DNA of 64,000 bases, from NCBI RefSeq assembly GCF_014195545.1, contig NZ_JACIBX010000012.1, positions 32,256 to 96,255 of the forward strand, given 5' to 3'. Shown piece after piece: positions 1 through 10,127 of the stretch. The notes under the pieces were generated by a model. That model searched no databases, was not told the origin of the DNA, and saw only the letters and a list, made by a program, of their open reading frames with translations. Source of the stretch: Limimaricola variabilis. Lineage in GTDB: Bacteria > Pseudomonadota > Alphaproteobacteria > Rhodobacterales > Rhodobacteraceae. How positions within the stretch are numbered: the first letter of the stretch is position 1; each line of letters starts with the position of its first letter. The translations under genes and the position numbers were made by a program.

Positions 1-888
1 GCCTTCTGGCTGCTGGTGCTCGCCGCCGCGATGACGAGCTTCTATTCCTGGCGCCTGATCTTCCTGACCTTCCACGGCAAGGCGCGCGGCGATCACCACA
101 CCCACGACCATGCGCATGAGAGCCCGGCCGTGATGCTGGTGCCGCTCGGCGTGCTGTCGCTCGGCGCGATCTTCGCCGGCATGCTGTGGTACGCCCCCTT
201 CTTCGGCGACGAGGCGCGCGTTCAGCGCTGGTTCGGGATGCCGGTGACGGCGGCGGCGCATGGCGCGGTCGAAGAGGCGCATGGTCCCGTCGACGCGGCG
301 ACCGAGCTGGCCGAGGGCGATCTCGACCACGCCGCCGAAGCGATCGTCGAGGAGACGCTGGTCGAGGGCGAGCACGCCGACATGGGCGAGGCGGCGCATG
401 TGCCGACCGCGGCCGAGGTCGCCGTGGCCCGTCCGGGGCAGGGCGCGATCTACATGGCGCCCGGCAACGACGTCATCGACGAGGCGCACCACGCCCCCGT
501 CTGGGTCAAGGTTTCGCCCTTCGTCGCCATGCTGCTGGGCCTGAGCCTCGCCTATCTGATGTATATCCGCAGGCCGGATCTGCCGGGCAAGCTCGCTGCC
601 AACCAGCGGCCGCTCTACAACTTCCTGCTCAACAAGTGGTACTTCGACGAGCTCTACGATTTCGTGTTCGTGCGCCCGGCGCAGGCCATCGGCCGGTTCC
701 TGTGGACCCGTGGCGACGGCAGCGTGATCGACGGCGGCATCAACGGTGTGGCGATGGGCATCGTGCCCTTCTTCACCCGCCTCGCCGGTCGCGCGCAGAA
801 CGGATACGTCTTCACCTACGCTTTCGCGATGGTTCTGGGCCTCGCCCTGATCCTGACCTGGATGACCTTGGCCGGGGGGGCCGAATAA
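1..888 (+). CDS. nuoL: NADH-quinone oxidoreductase subunit L, C-terminal part (5' end outside window)
   Basis: This is the C-terminal 295 residues of the large antiporter-like proton-pumping subunit of respiratory complex I, in the inner membrane. The frame is open from base 1, so the gene begins upstream of the window. At least four hydrophobic segments are visible, the last just before the stop. A hydrophilic stretch rich in Ala, Glu and His (about bases 262-495) lies between two membrane helices. Its end is 3 nt before the nuoM ATG, as in a nuo operon. The identification rests on this position and on the typical NuoL tail after the insert ([16 protein letters not shown]). The acidic/His-rich insert is longer than in E. 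coli NuoL as far as I recall. Confidence 0.93.
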   Translation, partial: AFWLLVLAAAMTSFYSWRLIFLTFHGKARGDHHTHDHAHESPAVMLVPLGVLSLGAIFAGMLWYAPFFGDEARVQRWFGMPVTAAAHGAVEEAHGPVDAATELAEGDLDHAAEAIVEETLVEGEHADMGEAAHVPTAAEVAVARPGQGAIYMAPGNDVIDEAHHAPVWVKVSPFVAMLLGLSLAYLMYIRRPDLPGKLAANQRPLYNFLLNKWYFDELYDFVFVRPAQAIGRFLWTRGDGSVIDGGINGVAMGIVPFFTRLAGRAQNGYVFTYAFAMVLGLALILTWMTLAGGAE

Positions 889-891
889 CAG

Positions 892-2457
<1,566 letters not shown>

Positions 2458-2469
2458 GGACCAGGACAC

Positions 2470-3903
2470 ATGTTCTCACTCGATCTCCAGACCGTCCTGC
2501 CCGAGGTGATCCTCTCGGTCTATGCGATGGTCGCGCTCATGGCGGGCGTCTACACCACCAAGGACAAGTCGGCTGGTCTGCTGATCTGGGCGACCGCCGC
2601 GATGTTCACCCTGATGGCCTTCCTGATCGCCACCCGCGAGGGCACCGATCCGGCCTTCTTCAACAGCTTCATCGATGACGGCTTCGCCCGTTTCGCCAAG
2701 GTGACGATCCTGCTCTCGGCCGCCGTGGTGCTGGTGATGAGCCAGGAATACCTCGCCCGTCGCAACCTGCTGCGCTTCGAGTACCCGGTGCTCGTGACGC
2801 TGGCCGTGGTCGGCATGATGGTGATGGTGTCGGCCGGCGACCTGATGGTGCTCTATATGGGCATCGAGCTGCAGTCGCTGGCGATGTATGTCGTGGCCTC
2901 GCTACGCCGCGACAGCGAGAAGTCGACCGAGGCCGGCCTCAAGTACTTCGTGCTGGGCGCGCTCAGCTCGGGCCTGATGCTCTACGGTGCCTCGCTGGTC
3001 TACGGCTTCGCCGGCACGACCCAGTTCGAGGGCATCTTCATCGCCACCGCGCTCGGCGCGCCGCTCGGCCTGATCTTCGGCCTCGTCTTCCTGATGGTCG
3101 GCTTCGCCTTCAAGGTCTCGGCCGCGCCGTTCCACATGTGGACGCCGGACGTCTACGAGGGCGCCCCCACGCCGGTCACGGCCTTCATGGCGACCGCGCC
3201 CAAGGTGGCGGCCATCGCGCTCTTCGCCCGCGTCGTCTATGACGGCTTCGGCGGGGTCGTGGGCGACTGGCAGCAGATCGTCGCCTTCCTGTCGCTGGTC
3301 TCGGTGTTCTGGGGCGGCGTCGCCGCGATCGGCCAGACCAACATCAAGCGCCTGATGGCCTATTCCTCGATCGCCCACATGGGCTTCGCGCTGATGGGCC
3401 TCGCCTCCGGCACCGCCTTCGGCGTGCAGGCGATGCTGATCTACATGGCGATCTACGTCACCATGAACATCGGCACCTTCGCCTTCATCCTGTCGATGGA
3501 GCGCGACGGACGTCCGGTGACCGACATCAACGCGTTGCACATGTATTCGCGCTATGCACCGATGCGGGCGCTGGCGATGCTGGTGCTGCTGTTCAGCCTC
3601 GCCGGCGTGCCGCCGATGGTCGGCTTCTTCGGCAAGCTCTACGTGCTGCGCGCGGCCTATGAGGGCGGGCTGACCTGGCTCGCGATCCTCGGCGTGATCG
3701 CCTCGGTGATCGGTGCGTTCTATTACCTGCGGATCGTCTACTACATGTATTTCGGCGAAGAGGGCGAAGCGCTCGACACCGGTACCTCGCCGCTGCTGTG
3801 GGGCGTGCTCATGGCCTCGGCCGCGGTGATGGTGTTCGGCGTGATCAATCTGTTCGGCATCGAGCCGTTGGCCGCGGCCGCGGCGGCGACCCTTGTCAAC
3901 TGA
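2470..3903 (+). CDS. nuoN: NADH-quinone oxidoreductase subunit N
   Basis: Last membrane subunit of complex I, 477 residues, multiple transmembrane helices. It shows the conserved Glu133 ([15 protein letters not shown]) and Lys215 ([20 protein letters not shown]) used for proton translocation in the NuoL/M/N family. It starts 12 nt after nuoM with a GGACCAGGAC leader. Its final codons overlap the start of birA by 11 nt, which suggests translational coupling of the downstream cofactor genes to the nuo operon. Confidence 0.97.
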   Translation: MFSLDLQTVLPEVILSVYAMVALMAGVYTTKDKSAGLLIWATAAMFTLMAFLIATREGTDPAFFNSFIDDGFARFAKVTILLSAAVVLVMSQEYLARRNLLRFEYPVLVTLAVVGMMVMVSAGDLMVLYMGIELQSLAMYVVASLRRDSEKSTEAGLKYFVLGALSSGLMLYGASLVYGFAGTTQFEGIFIATALGAPLGLIFGLVFLMVGFAFKVSAAPFHMWTPDVYEGAPTPVTAFMATAPKVAAIALFARVVYDGFGGVVGDWQQIVAFLSLVSVFWGGVAAIGQTNIKRLMAYSSIAHMGFALMGLASGTAFGVQAMLIYMAIYVTMNIGTFAFILSMERDGRPVTDINALHMYSRYAPMRALAMLVLLFSLAGVPPMVGFFGKLYVLRAAYEGGLTWLAILGVIASVIGAFYYLRIVYYMYFGEEGEALDTGTSPLLWGVLMASAAVMVFGVINLFGIEPLAAAAAATLVN

Positions 3904-4657
3904 CCCCACATCCCGCGGGCTCTGGCCCGAGGGGTGGGAGCGGGTGGTGCTCGACACCGTCGACAGCACCATGGCCGAGGCCGCGCGACGCGCGGCCTCT
4001 GGTCTTGCCGGGCCGACCTGGATCATGGCGCATGAGCAGACCACGGGGCGCGGCCGTCGCGGCCGGGTCTGGAGCAGCGAGGCCGGCAACCTCTCGGCGA
4101 CGCTGGTCTACAAGCCCGAGGCAACGCCGGCGGAAGCCGCGCGACGCAGCTTCCTCGCCGCCGTCGCGCTGTTCGAAGCGCTGGCGATCCATGTCGACCG
4201 AACCCGACTCTCGCTCAAATGGCCCAATGACGTGCTACTCGACGGCGGCAAGGTCGCGGGCATCCTTCTGGAGAGCGCCGGGCAGGGGCCCTATGTCGAC
4301 TGGCTGGCCATCGGTGTCGGCGTGAACCTCGCGCGATCGCCCGAAGGACTGGGCGACGCGGCCTTCCCGCCGATCGCGGTCGCCGACAATGGCGGGCCAC
4401 TGGTCGATCCGGAGGAGTTCCTGACCCACCTCGCCGACGCCTTTGCCACCGAGGAGGGCAAGCTCGACGCATTCGGCTTCGAGCGCATCCGCGAGGACTG
4501 GTTGCGTCACGCCGCCCGGCTGGGCGAGGTGATCTCCGCGCGTACCGGCACCGAAGAGATCACCGGCGTGTTCGAAACCGTGGACCTGGCCGGCAACCTG
4601 ATGCTGCGGACAGCCAAGGGGCCCCGCGCGATCAGCGCCGCCGACGTATTTTTCTGA
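3893..4657 (+). CDS. birA: Biotin--[acetyl-CoA-carboxylase] ligase
   Basis: Activates biotin to biotinyl-AMP and transfers it to the lysine of biotin carboxyl carrier protein, in the cytoplasm. It has 254 residues and consists of the catalytic and C-terminal domains only; there is no N-terminal DNA-binding domain, so it should not act as a repressor. Visible motifs are GRGRRGRVW (52-60) for the biotinyl-AMP loop, KWPNDV (109-114) and the ligase Lys120 in [10 protein letters not shown]. The start is a TTG inside the end of nuoN. It is chosen because no ATG lies upstream of the conserved core and the resulting N-terminus (WPEGW...[11 protein letters not shown]) fits the family. The exact start is the main uncertainty. 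Confidence 0.93.
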   Translation: MSTDPTSRGLWPEGWERVVLDTVDSTMAEAARRAASGLAGPTWIMAHEQTTGRGRRGRVWSSEAGNLSATLVYKPEATPAEAARRSFLAAVALFEALAIHVDRTRLSLKWPNDVLLDGGKVAGILLESAGQGPYVDWLAIGVGVNLARSPEGLGDAAFPPIAVADNGGPLVDPEEFLTHLADAFATEEGKLDAFGFERIREDWLRHAARLGEVISARTGTEEITGVFETVDLAGNLMLRTAKGPRAISAADVFF

Positions 4658-4667
4658 GAGGTCGGGA

Positions 4668-5441
4668 ATGCTTCTCGCGATAGACTGCGGCAACACCAAT
4701 ACCGTGTTCTCGATCTGGAACGGGTCCGAGTTCCTCGCCACATGGCGTACCTCGACCGAGTGGCAGCGGACGGCGGACCAGTATTTCGTCTGGCTGTCGA
4801 CGCTGATGAAGATGCGCGGTATCGAGGCCCAGATCGACGAGATGATCGTCTCCTCCACGGTGCCGCGGGTGGTCTTCAACCTGCGTGTGCTTGCGGATCG
4901 CTATTTCAACTGCCGCCCGCTGGTCGTGGGCAAGCCGGATTGCCGCCTGCCCGTGGCGCCGCGCGTTGATGCGGGCACGCAGGTCGGACCGGACCGGCTG
5001 GTCAACACCGCGGGGGCCTGGGACCGGCATGGCGGCGATCTGGTGGTCGTCGATTTCGGCACGGCGACGACCTTCGACGTGGTGGACACCGATGGTGCCT
5101 ATGTCGGCGGTGTCATTTCGCCCGGCGTGAACCTGAGCCTCGAGGCGCTGCATCAGGCGGCGGCCGCGCTGCCGCATGTCGATGTGAGCAAGCCCGAGCG
5201 GGTGATCGGCACCAACACCGTTGCCTGCATGCAGTCGGGCATCTTCTGGGGCTATGTCGGCCTCGTACGCGGGATATGCGACCGCATCCGGGCGGAGCGC
5301 GACCGTCCGATGCGGATCATCGGAACCGGGGGGCTTGCGCCCCTGTTCGCGCAGGGCGACATGCTGTTCGACGATATCGAAGACGATTTGACGATGCACG
5401 GGCTGACCGTCATCCATAGCTACAACAAGGAGACCGCATGA
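4668..5441 (+). CDS. coaX: Type III pantothenate kinase
   Basis: Catalyses ATP-dependent phosphorylation of pantothenate, the first step of CoA synthesis. It has 257 residues and the ASKHA fold, with the phosphate-binding DCGNTNT at 6-12, a GPDRLVNTAGAW segment and the second phosphate motif DFGTATTFDVV. Type III enzymes are insensitive to CoA feedback and need a monovalent cation. It sits 10 nt after birA, preceded by GAGAGGTCGGGA as ribosome-binding site, and overlaps rnj by ATGA. The birA-coaX-rnj order directly after nuoN is a recurrent alphaproteobacterial arrangement. Confidence 0.96.
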   Translation: MLLAIDCGNTNTVFSIWNGSEFLATWRTSTEWQRTADQYFVWLSTLMKMRGIEAQIDEMIVSSTVPRVVFNLRVLADRYFNCRPLVVGKPDCRLPVAPRVDAGTQVGPDRLVNTAGAWDRHGGDLVVVDFGTATTFDVVDTDGAYVGGVISPGVNLSLEALHQAAAALPHVDVSKPERVIGTNTVACMQSGIFWGYVGLVRGICDRIRAERDRPMRIIGTGGLAPLFAQGDMLFDDIEDDLTMHGLTVIHSYNKETA

Positions 5442-7105
5442 GCGGCGAAAGACTGATCTACCTTCCTCTCGGCGGTGCCGGCGAGATCGGCATGAACGCC
5501 TATGTCTACGGCTACGGCAAACCGGGGCAGGAACGGCTGATCGTCGTCGATCTCGGCGTGACCTTCCCCGACATGGACACGACGCCCGGCGTCGACCTGA
5601 TCATGCCCGACATCTCGTGGCTCGAGGCGCGCAAGGATCGCATCGAGGCGATCTTCATCACCCACGCGCATGAGGACCATGTCGGCGCGGTCGGCCATTT
5701 CTGGAAGCGTCTCGGCGCCACCATCCATGCCCGCAAATTCACCGCCGCGATCGCGCGGCACAAGCTCGACGAGCATGGCGCGCCGGACAGCGTGCTCAAC
5801 GTGGTCGAGCCCTGGCCGGCTACCGTCGAGGCGGGGCCGTTCAAGGTCGGCTTCGTGCCGATCAGCCACTCGATCCCCGAGAGCTCGGGCCTCGTGATCG
5901 ACAGCCCCGAGGGGCGGGTGATCCATTCGGGCGACTTCAAGATCGACCACACCCCGGTGGTGGGCGAGCCGTTCAACCCCGATCTCTGGGCCGAGGTGTC
6001 GCAGGGCGGGGTCAAGGCGCTGATCTGCGACTCGACCAACGTCTTCTCGCCCCAGCCGGGCCGCTCGGAGGCGACGCTCGCCCCCGAGATCGAGAAGCTG
6101 ATCGCCTCGCAGCCGGGCATGGTCGTCGCCACGACCTTTGCCTCGAACGTGGCACGTCTCAAGACCATCGCCGTGGCCGCCGACCGCGCCGGACGCACCG
6201 TCTGTCTGCTCGGCCGCGCGATGCGCCGCATGGTCGAGACCGCGACCGAGTGCGGCCTGCTGCACGGCTTTCCGAAGACCGTCGGACCGGAAGAGGCCGC
6301 CTCGATCCCGCGCGAGAAGCTGCTGCTGCTCGTCACCGGCAGCCAGGGCGAGCGCCGCGCCGCCAGCGCCCAGCTGGCGCAGGGCAGCTATCTCGGCCTG
6401 AAGCTGCAGGAGGGCGACAGCTTCCTGTTCTCCTCGCGCACCATCCCCGGCAACGAGCGCGGCGTGATCAAGATCATGAACCAGCTCTCGGAAAAGGGTG
6501 TGGACGTGATCGAGGACACGCATGGCCTCTATCACGTTTCGGGTCACGCCAACCGTCCCGACCTGCAGCTGCTGCACGATATCGTGCGGCCGCAGTTCCT
6601 CGTGCCGATGCACGGCGAGCACCGCCACCTGCGTGAGCACGTCAAGCTGGGCGCCGAGCGCGGGCTCTCGGGCATCGTGGCGGTCAACGGCATGATGCTG
6701 GACCTGTCGGGCAACGCGCCGAAGGTGGCCGAGTACATCGACACCGGTCGCAGCTACCTTGACGGTTCGGTCATGATCGGCGCCATGGATGGCATCGTGC
6801 GCGACCGGATCCGCATGGCGCTCAACGGCCATGTCACGGTGACGATGATCATCGACGAGGACGACGAGCCGCTGGGCGATCCGTGGTGCGAGATCATGGG
6901 CCTGCCCGAGAAAGGCCGTTCCAACGCCTCGCTGGTCGAGACGCTCGAATCGGATCTGGCGCAATTCGTCAATCGCGCGGGCCGCAAGATGCTGCGCGAC
7001 GAGGACAAGCTCGACCGCGAGCTCAAGCGGATCGCGCGTTCGACCACCCAGGCCGAGACCGGCAAGAAGCCCGAGGTCAACGTGGTGGTGAGCCGGCTGA
7101 GCTGA
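5438..7105 (+). CDS. rnj: Ribonuclease J
   Basis: Metallo-beta-lactamase/beta-CASP nuclease for mRNA decay and rRNA maturation with endo- and 5'-exonuclease activity. It has 555 residues. The zinc motif is HAHEDH at 76-81 (THAHEDHVGAVGH), with further ligands in SGDFKIDHTP and the C-terminal MHGEHRHL motif. A short C-terminal domain follows, typical of RNase J. The start ATG overlaps the coaX stop by 4 nt. Two tandem hairpins follow the stop, so this is probably the end of the transcript that begins in the nuo operon. Confidence 0.95.
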   Translation: MSGERLIYLPLGGAGEIGMNAYVYGYGKPGQERLIVVDLGVTFPDMDTTPGVDLIMPDISWLEARKDRIEAIFITHAHEDHVGAVGHFWKRLGATIHARKFTAAIARHKLDEHGAPDSVLNVVEPWPATVEAGPFKVGFVPISHSIPESSGLVIDSPEGRVIHSGDFKIDHTPVVGEPFNPDLWAEVSQGGVKALICDSTNVFSPQPGRSEATLAPEIEKLIASQPGMVVATTFASNVARLKTIAVAADRAGRTVCLLGRAMRRMVETATECGLLHGFPKTVGPEEAASIPREKLLLLVTGSQGERRAASAQLAQGSYLGLKLQEGDSFLFSSRTIPGNERGVIKIMNQLSEKGVDVIEDTHGLYHVSGHANRPDLQLLHDIVRPQFLVPMHGEHRHLREHVKLGAERGLSGIVAVNGMMLDLSGNAPKVAEYIDTGRSYLDGSVMIGAMDGIVRDRIRMALNGHVTVTMIIDEDDEPLGDPWCEIMGLPEKGRSNASLVETLESDLAQFVNRAGRKMLRDEDKLDRELKRIARSTTQAETGKKPEVNVVVSRLS

Positions 7106-7112
7106 TCGCTCG

Positions 7113-7200
7113 GCCGCGAGGTTCGGTGCCATTTGGCCCCGGACCTCGCGGCGCATCCGTAAACGAACCGGGCCGCGCTCTCCGAGGAGGGCGCGGCCCG
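7113..7200. terminator. Two tandem hairpins after rnj, likely bidirectional terminator
   Basis: The first stem pairs 7113-7122 with 7143-7152 (GCCGCGAGGT and its complement) across a 20-nt loop. The second pairs 7169-7178 with 7191-7200 (CGGGCCGCGC) around a 12-nt loop, followed by TTGCATTT. They separate convergent genes (rnj and the secreted hypothetical), so one site can serve both strands. The T-tract is weak. Confidence 0.6.
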
Positions 7201-7244
7201 TTGCATTTCATCGTTTGAATGCGTGCCTTCTGCGGAATACGGCC

Positions 7245-7895
7245 TCAGCCGCTGCAGACATAGACCGCGCCGCCGATCACCACGACCGATGCCGCGGCAG
7301 CGCCAAGCGCCACGGGGCCGGTCAGCGCGGCGGTGACGCCGGGCGCGGCGGTGCCGATGCTGGTGGCGAGCCAGTCCGCCGTGCCCTTCAGCACCAGCGC
7401 GCCCGAGCTGTGCAGCAGCCGCGACGGCTCGGCCACGGCCTCGGCCGGGCTGGGCGGCGGAGTCAGCATCAGCCCGGCCAGCGCCGCGCCGGTATCGATC
7501 GCGCCGTCGGCCGCGGCATTGACGCGGTCGCAGGTGGTGACACTGCATTGCGCGGTATCGCCACGCGCCCCGGGGACCAGCAGCCAGCCATCATCGTCGG
7601 GATCGCGCTGGAGGCAGTAGCCTTCGGTCTCCTTGGGCGGCAACTCGACCGAGAGATAAGTGAAGAGCACGCGGCTGTCGCAGGCGGGCGGCGTGCCCCA
7701 GGCCTTGTTCCAGACCCGGCCCGGCCAGCGCGAGAGGCGCTCGCGGGTGCCGAGCTTGGTGTCGAAGGCGATCTCGTCGTCATAGGTGACGACGGTCTCG
7801 CGTCCGTTGACGCTGGCGGTGCAGCGCCGCTCCTCGGCCTGCGCGGGCAGGGCGGGGAGCAGCATGGCAAAGGCGAGGGCAATCAGGCTGCGCAT
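7245..7895 (-). CDS. Secreted hypothetical protein, cysteine-rich
   Basis: I do not recognise this family. The 216-residue product begins with a clear signal peptide (MRSLIALAFAMLLPALPAQAEE, probable cleavage after the AQA), so it is exported. The mature part has seven cysteines, including two in QCSVTTC, which suggests periplasmic disulfides. A Pro/Ala-rich linker precedes a hydrophobic Gly/Ala/Val-rich C-terminus that could be a membrane anchor. It lies 17 nt downstream of the DEAD-box helicase on the same strand and may be co-transcribed with it. Function unknown. Confidence 0.7.
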   Translation of the reverse strand: MRSLIALAFAMLLPALPAQAEERRCTASVNGRETVVTYDDEIAFDTKLGTRERLSRWPGRVWNKAWGTPPACDSRVLFTYLSVELPPKETEGYCLQRDPDDDGWLLVPGARGDTAQCSVTTCDRVNAAADGAIDTGAALAGLMLTPPPSPAEAVAEPSRLLHSSGALVLKGTADWLATSIGTAAPGVTAALTGPVALGAAAASVVVIGGAVYVCSG

Positions 7896-7912
7896 CGCGT
7901 TCGGGCGCGGCC

Positions 7913-9439
7913 TCAGCCGGCGCGCCGCTCCTCGAAGCTCTTGAGAATGAAGGCGGGGGTATCGTCGCCCATGCCAACCACCTCTTCTTCGCGCGGCTCG
8001 TTGCGACGACGGTCGCGGCCACGATTGCCCCGATCATTGCGGCGCGGCTCGGCCTGCGCCGGCGCCGCTGCCGCGGCGGGCTCGGGAACCGGCTGGGGTG
8101 CGGGTTCCGGCTGCGGGGCAGGCTCCGGCTTGGCTTCGACCACGGTCTCGGCCTGCGGGGCGGCCGCTACGGGCTTCTCCTCGCGCTTGGCGTCGTCGCG
8201 GCTGCGCGACCGGGTGCGGCTGCGGCTGCGACGCGGACGCTCTTCCTCGCTGGTTGCGGCCTCGGCGGCAGGTGCGGCAGCGGGGCGCGCGCCGCGCGGG
8301 TCCTCGAGGCGCGGAATAGCGGACTGGACCAGCCGCTCCACGTCGTCGAGGTTCTTCTCGTCACGCGGGCTGCAGATCATGATCGCGGTGCCCTTGCGGC
8401 CGGCGCGGCCGGTGCGGCCGATCCGGTGCACGTAGTCCTCGGCATGGCTCGGGACGTCGAAGTTGAACACGTGGCTCACCGAGGGGACGTCGAGGCCGCG
8501 CGCGGCGACGTCGGAGGCCACGAGGATCTTCACCTCGCCGGCACGGAAGCCGTCCAGCGTGCGGGTGCGCTGGCTCTGGTCGAGGTCGCCGTGGATCGGC
8601 TCGGCATCGTAGCCGTGCTTCTTGAGGCTCTTGGCGACCACGTCGACGTCCATCTTGCGGTTGCAGAAGATGATCGCGTTGGTGCAGGCCTCGCCTTCGG
8701 CGTCGATCAGGGTGCGCAGCAGCTCGCGCTTCTCGTCGGCCTCGCGCTCCTTGCGGCTGGCCCGGAACATCACCACGCCCTGCTTGATGTTCTCGCCCGT
8801 GGTGGCGGCGCGGGCCACCTCGATCTTTTCCGGGTTCGACAGGAAGGTGTTGGTGATCCGCTCGATCTCCGGCGCCATGGTGGCCGAGAAGAACAGCGTC
8901 TGGCGGGTGAAGGGGGTCAGCCCGAAGATCCGCTCGATATCGGGGATGAAGCCCATGTCGAGCATGCGGTCGGCCTCGTCCACGACCATGATCTGCACGC
9001 CGGTGAGCAGCAGCTTGCCGCGCTCGAAATGGTCGAGCAGGCGGCCGGGGGTGGCGATCAGCACATCGACGCCCTTGTCGATCAGCGCATCCTGCTCCTT
9101 GAACGAGACGCCGCCGATCAGCAGCGCCTTGGTGAGCTTGGTGTGCTTGGCATAGGTGTCGAAGTTCTCGGCCACCTGAGCCGCGAGTTCGCGGGTCGGG
9201 CACAGCACGAGGCTGCGCGGCATCCGGGCACGGGCGCGGCCACGGCCCAGGAGCGTGATCATCGGCAGCGTGAAGCTCGCCGTCTTGCCGGTACCGGTCT
9301 GGGCAATGCCCAGCACGTCGCGGCCTTCGAGCGCGGGCGGAATGGCGCCGGCCTGGATCGGCGTCGGCGTCTCATAGCCCGCCTCGGCGATGGCCTTGAG
9401 TACCTTGGGGTCGAGATTGAGGTCGTTGAACTGGGTCAT
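7913..9439 (-). CDS. DEAD-box ATP-dependent RNA helicase (RhlE-type)
   Basis: RNA unwinding enzyme for ribosome assembly or RNA decay. It has 508 residues from the ATG at 9439, preferred over a GTG 24 nt upstream because GAAAGG lies 5 nt before the ATG. Motifs in order: Q motif near residues 4-29, Walker A AQTGTGKT (46-53), PTREL (81-85), DEAD (154-157), SAT (186-188), and [11 protein letters not shown] (338-348). After residue 380 comes a low-complexity tail with an RS-type stretch (about 401-414), Pro/Glu/Ala repeats (439-465) and an Arg/Asn-rich block (466-483), likely RNA-binding and disordered. RhlE or CsdA-like paralogues cannot be separated by eye. Confidence 0.93.
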   Translation of the reverse strand: MTQFNDLNLDPKVLKAIAEAGYETPTPIQAGAIPPALEGRDVLGIAQTGTGKTASFTLPMITLLGRGRARARMPRSLVLCPTRELAAQVAENFDTYAKHTKLTKALLIGGVSFKEQDALIDKGVDVLIATPGRLLDHFERGKLLLTGVQIMVVDEADRMLDMGFIPDIERIFGLTPFTRQTLFFSATMAPEIERITNTFLSNPEKIEVARAATTGENIKQGVVMFRASRKEREADEKRELLRTLIDAEGEACTNAIIFCNRKMDVDVVAKSLKKHGYDAEPIHGDLDQSQRTRTLDGFRAGEVKILVASDVAARGLDVPSVSHVFNFDVPSHAEDYVHRIGRTGRAGRKGTAIMICSPRDEKNLDDVERLVQSAIPRLEDPRGARPAAAPAAEAATSEEERPRRSRSRTRSRSRDDAKREEKPVAAAPQAETVVEAKPEPAPQPEPAPQPVPEPAAAAAPAQAEPRRNDRGNRGRDRRRNEPREEEVVGMGDDTPAFILKSFEERRAG

Positions 9440-9636
9440 GTGAGCCTTTCGAGACTGCGGCACCGATTGGCCGCAGGAGCAGGCGCGGCCCGCCCGGCCG
9501 GATTGCCGGGTCGTTCGACTTGGCCCGCCTTATGCCGAAAGCCCGTGCAGGTCAAGTTTGGCGAAGGAACGGGGCCTGCTTGCGCGCGTTGCGTCCGACA
9601 GCCCGCAAAGCGGGCGCGACCGAGATGGAGACGGCG

Positions 9637-10065
9637 ATGATCAAGAAACACGGCAAGGCCCATTGGAGCGGCGGCATCAAGGAGGGCGGTGGAGAGATAT
9701 CGACCCAGACCGGTGTCCTGAAGGGCGAGCCCTATGGCTTCAACGCCCGCTTCGAAGGCGGCCCCGGCACCAACCCCGAGGAGCTGATCGGCGCGGCCCA
9801 TTCGGCCTGCTACGCCATGGCGCTGTCGCTGGAGTTGGGCAAGGACGAGTTGACCGCCGATGATATCTACGTGCAATCGACCGTATTCCTGGAGAAGGTC
9901 GGCGAGGGCTTCGAGATCACAAAGATCCATCTCGACGTGCGCGCGAAGGTCTCCGGCGCCTCCGAGGAGCAGTTCCGCAAGGCGGCCGAGGCCACCAAGA
10001 CCGGCTGCCCGGTGTCGAAACTCCTCAAGGGGGCCGAGATCACGATGGACGCGAAGCTCGTCTGA
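9637..10065 (+). CDS. OsmC family peroxiredoxin
   Basis: Thiol-dependent peroxidase of the OsmC/Ohr superfamily acting on organic hydroperoxides in the cytoplasm. It has 142 residues. The two reactive cysteines are Cys58 (GAAHSACYAMALS) and Cys124 (KTGCPVSKLL), and their spacing matches OsmC. The start ATG is supported by GGAG 6 nt upstream; a longer open frame upstream lacks family similarity. It is divergent from the helicase across 197 bp and ends at a strong terminator shared with prfC. Confidence 0.93.
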   Translation: MIKKHGKAHWSGGIKEGGGEISTQTGVLKGEPYGFNARFEGGPGTNPEELIGAAHSACYAMALSLELGKDELTADDIYVQSTVFLEKVGEGFEITKIHLDVRAKVSGASEEQFRKAAEATKTGCPVSKLLKGAEITMDAKLV

Positions 10066-10086
10066 GTGATGGTTCGGAGGAGGGAA

Positions 10087-10125
10087 GATATGCGGCCCAA
10101 CTAGGGCCGCATATCTTATTCTTTC
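10087..10125. terminator. Strong bidirectional intrinsic terminator between osmC and prfC
   Basis: A perfect 12-bp stem pairs 10087-10098 (GATATGCGGCCC) with 10104-10115 around a 5-nt AACTA loop, followed by TTATTCTTT. It sits between two convergent stop codons, so it should end transcripts from both sides. Confidence 0.88.
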
Positions 10126-10127
10126 AA

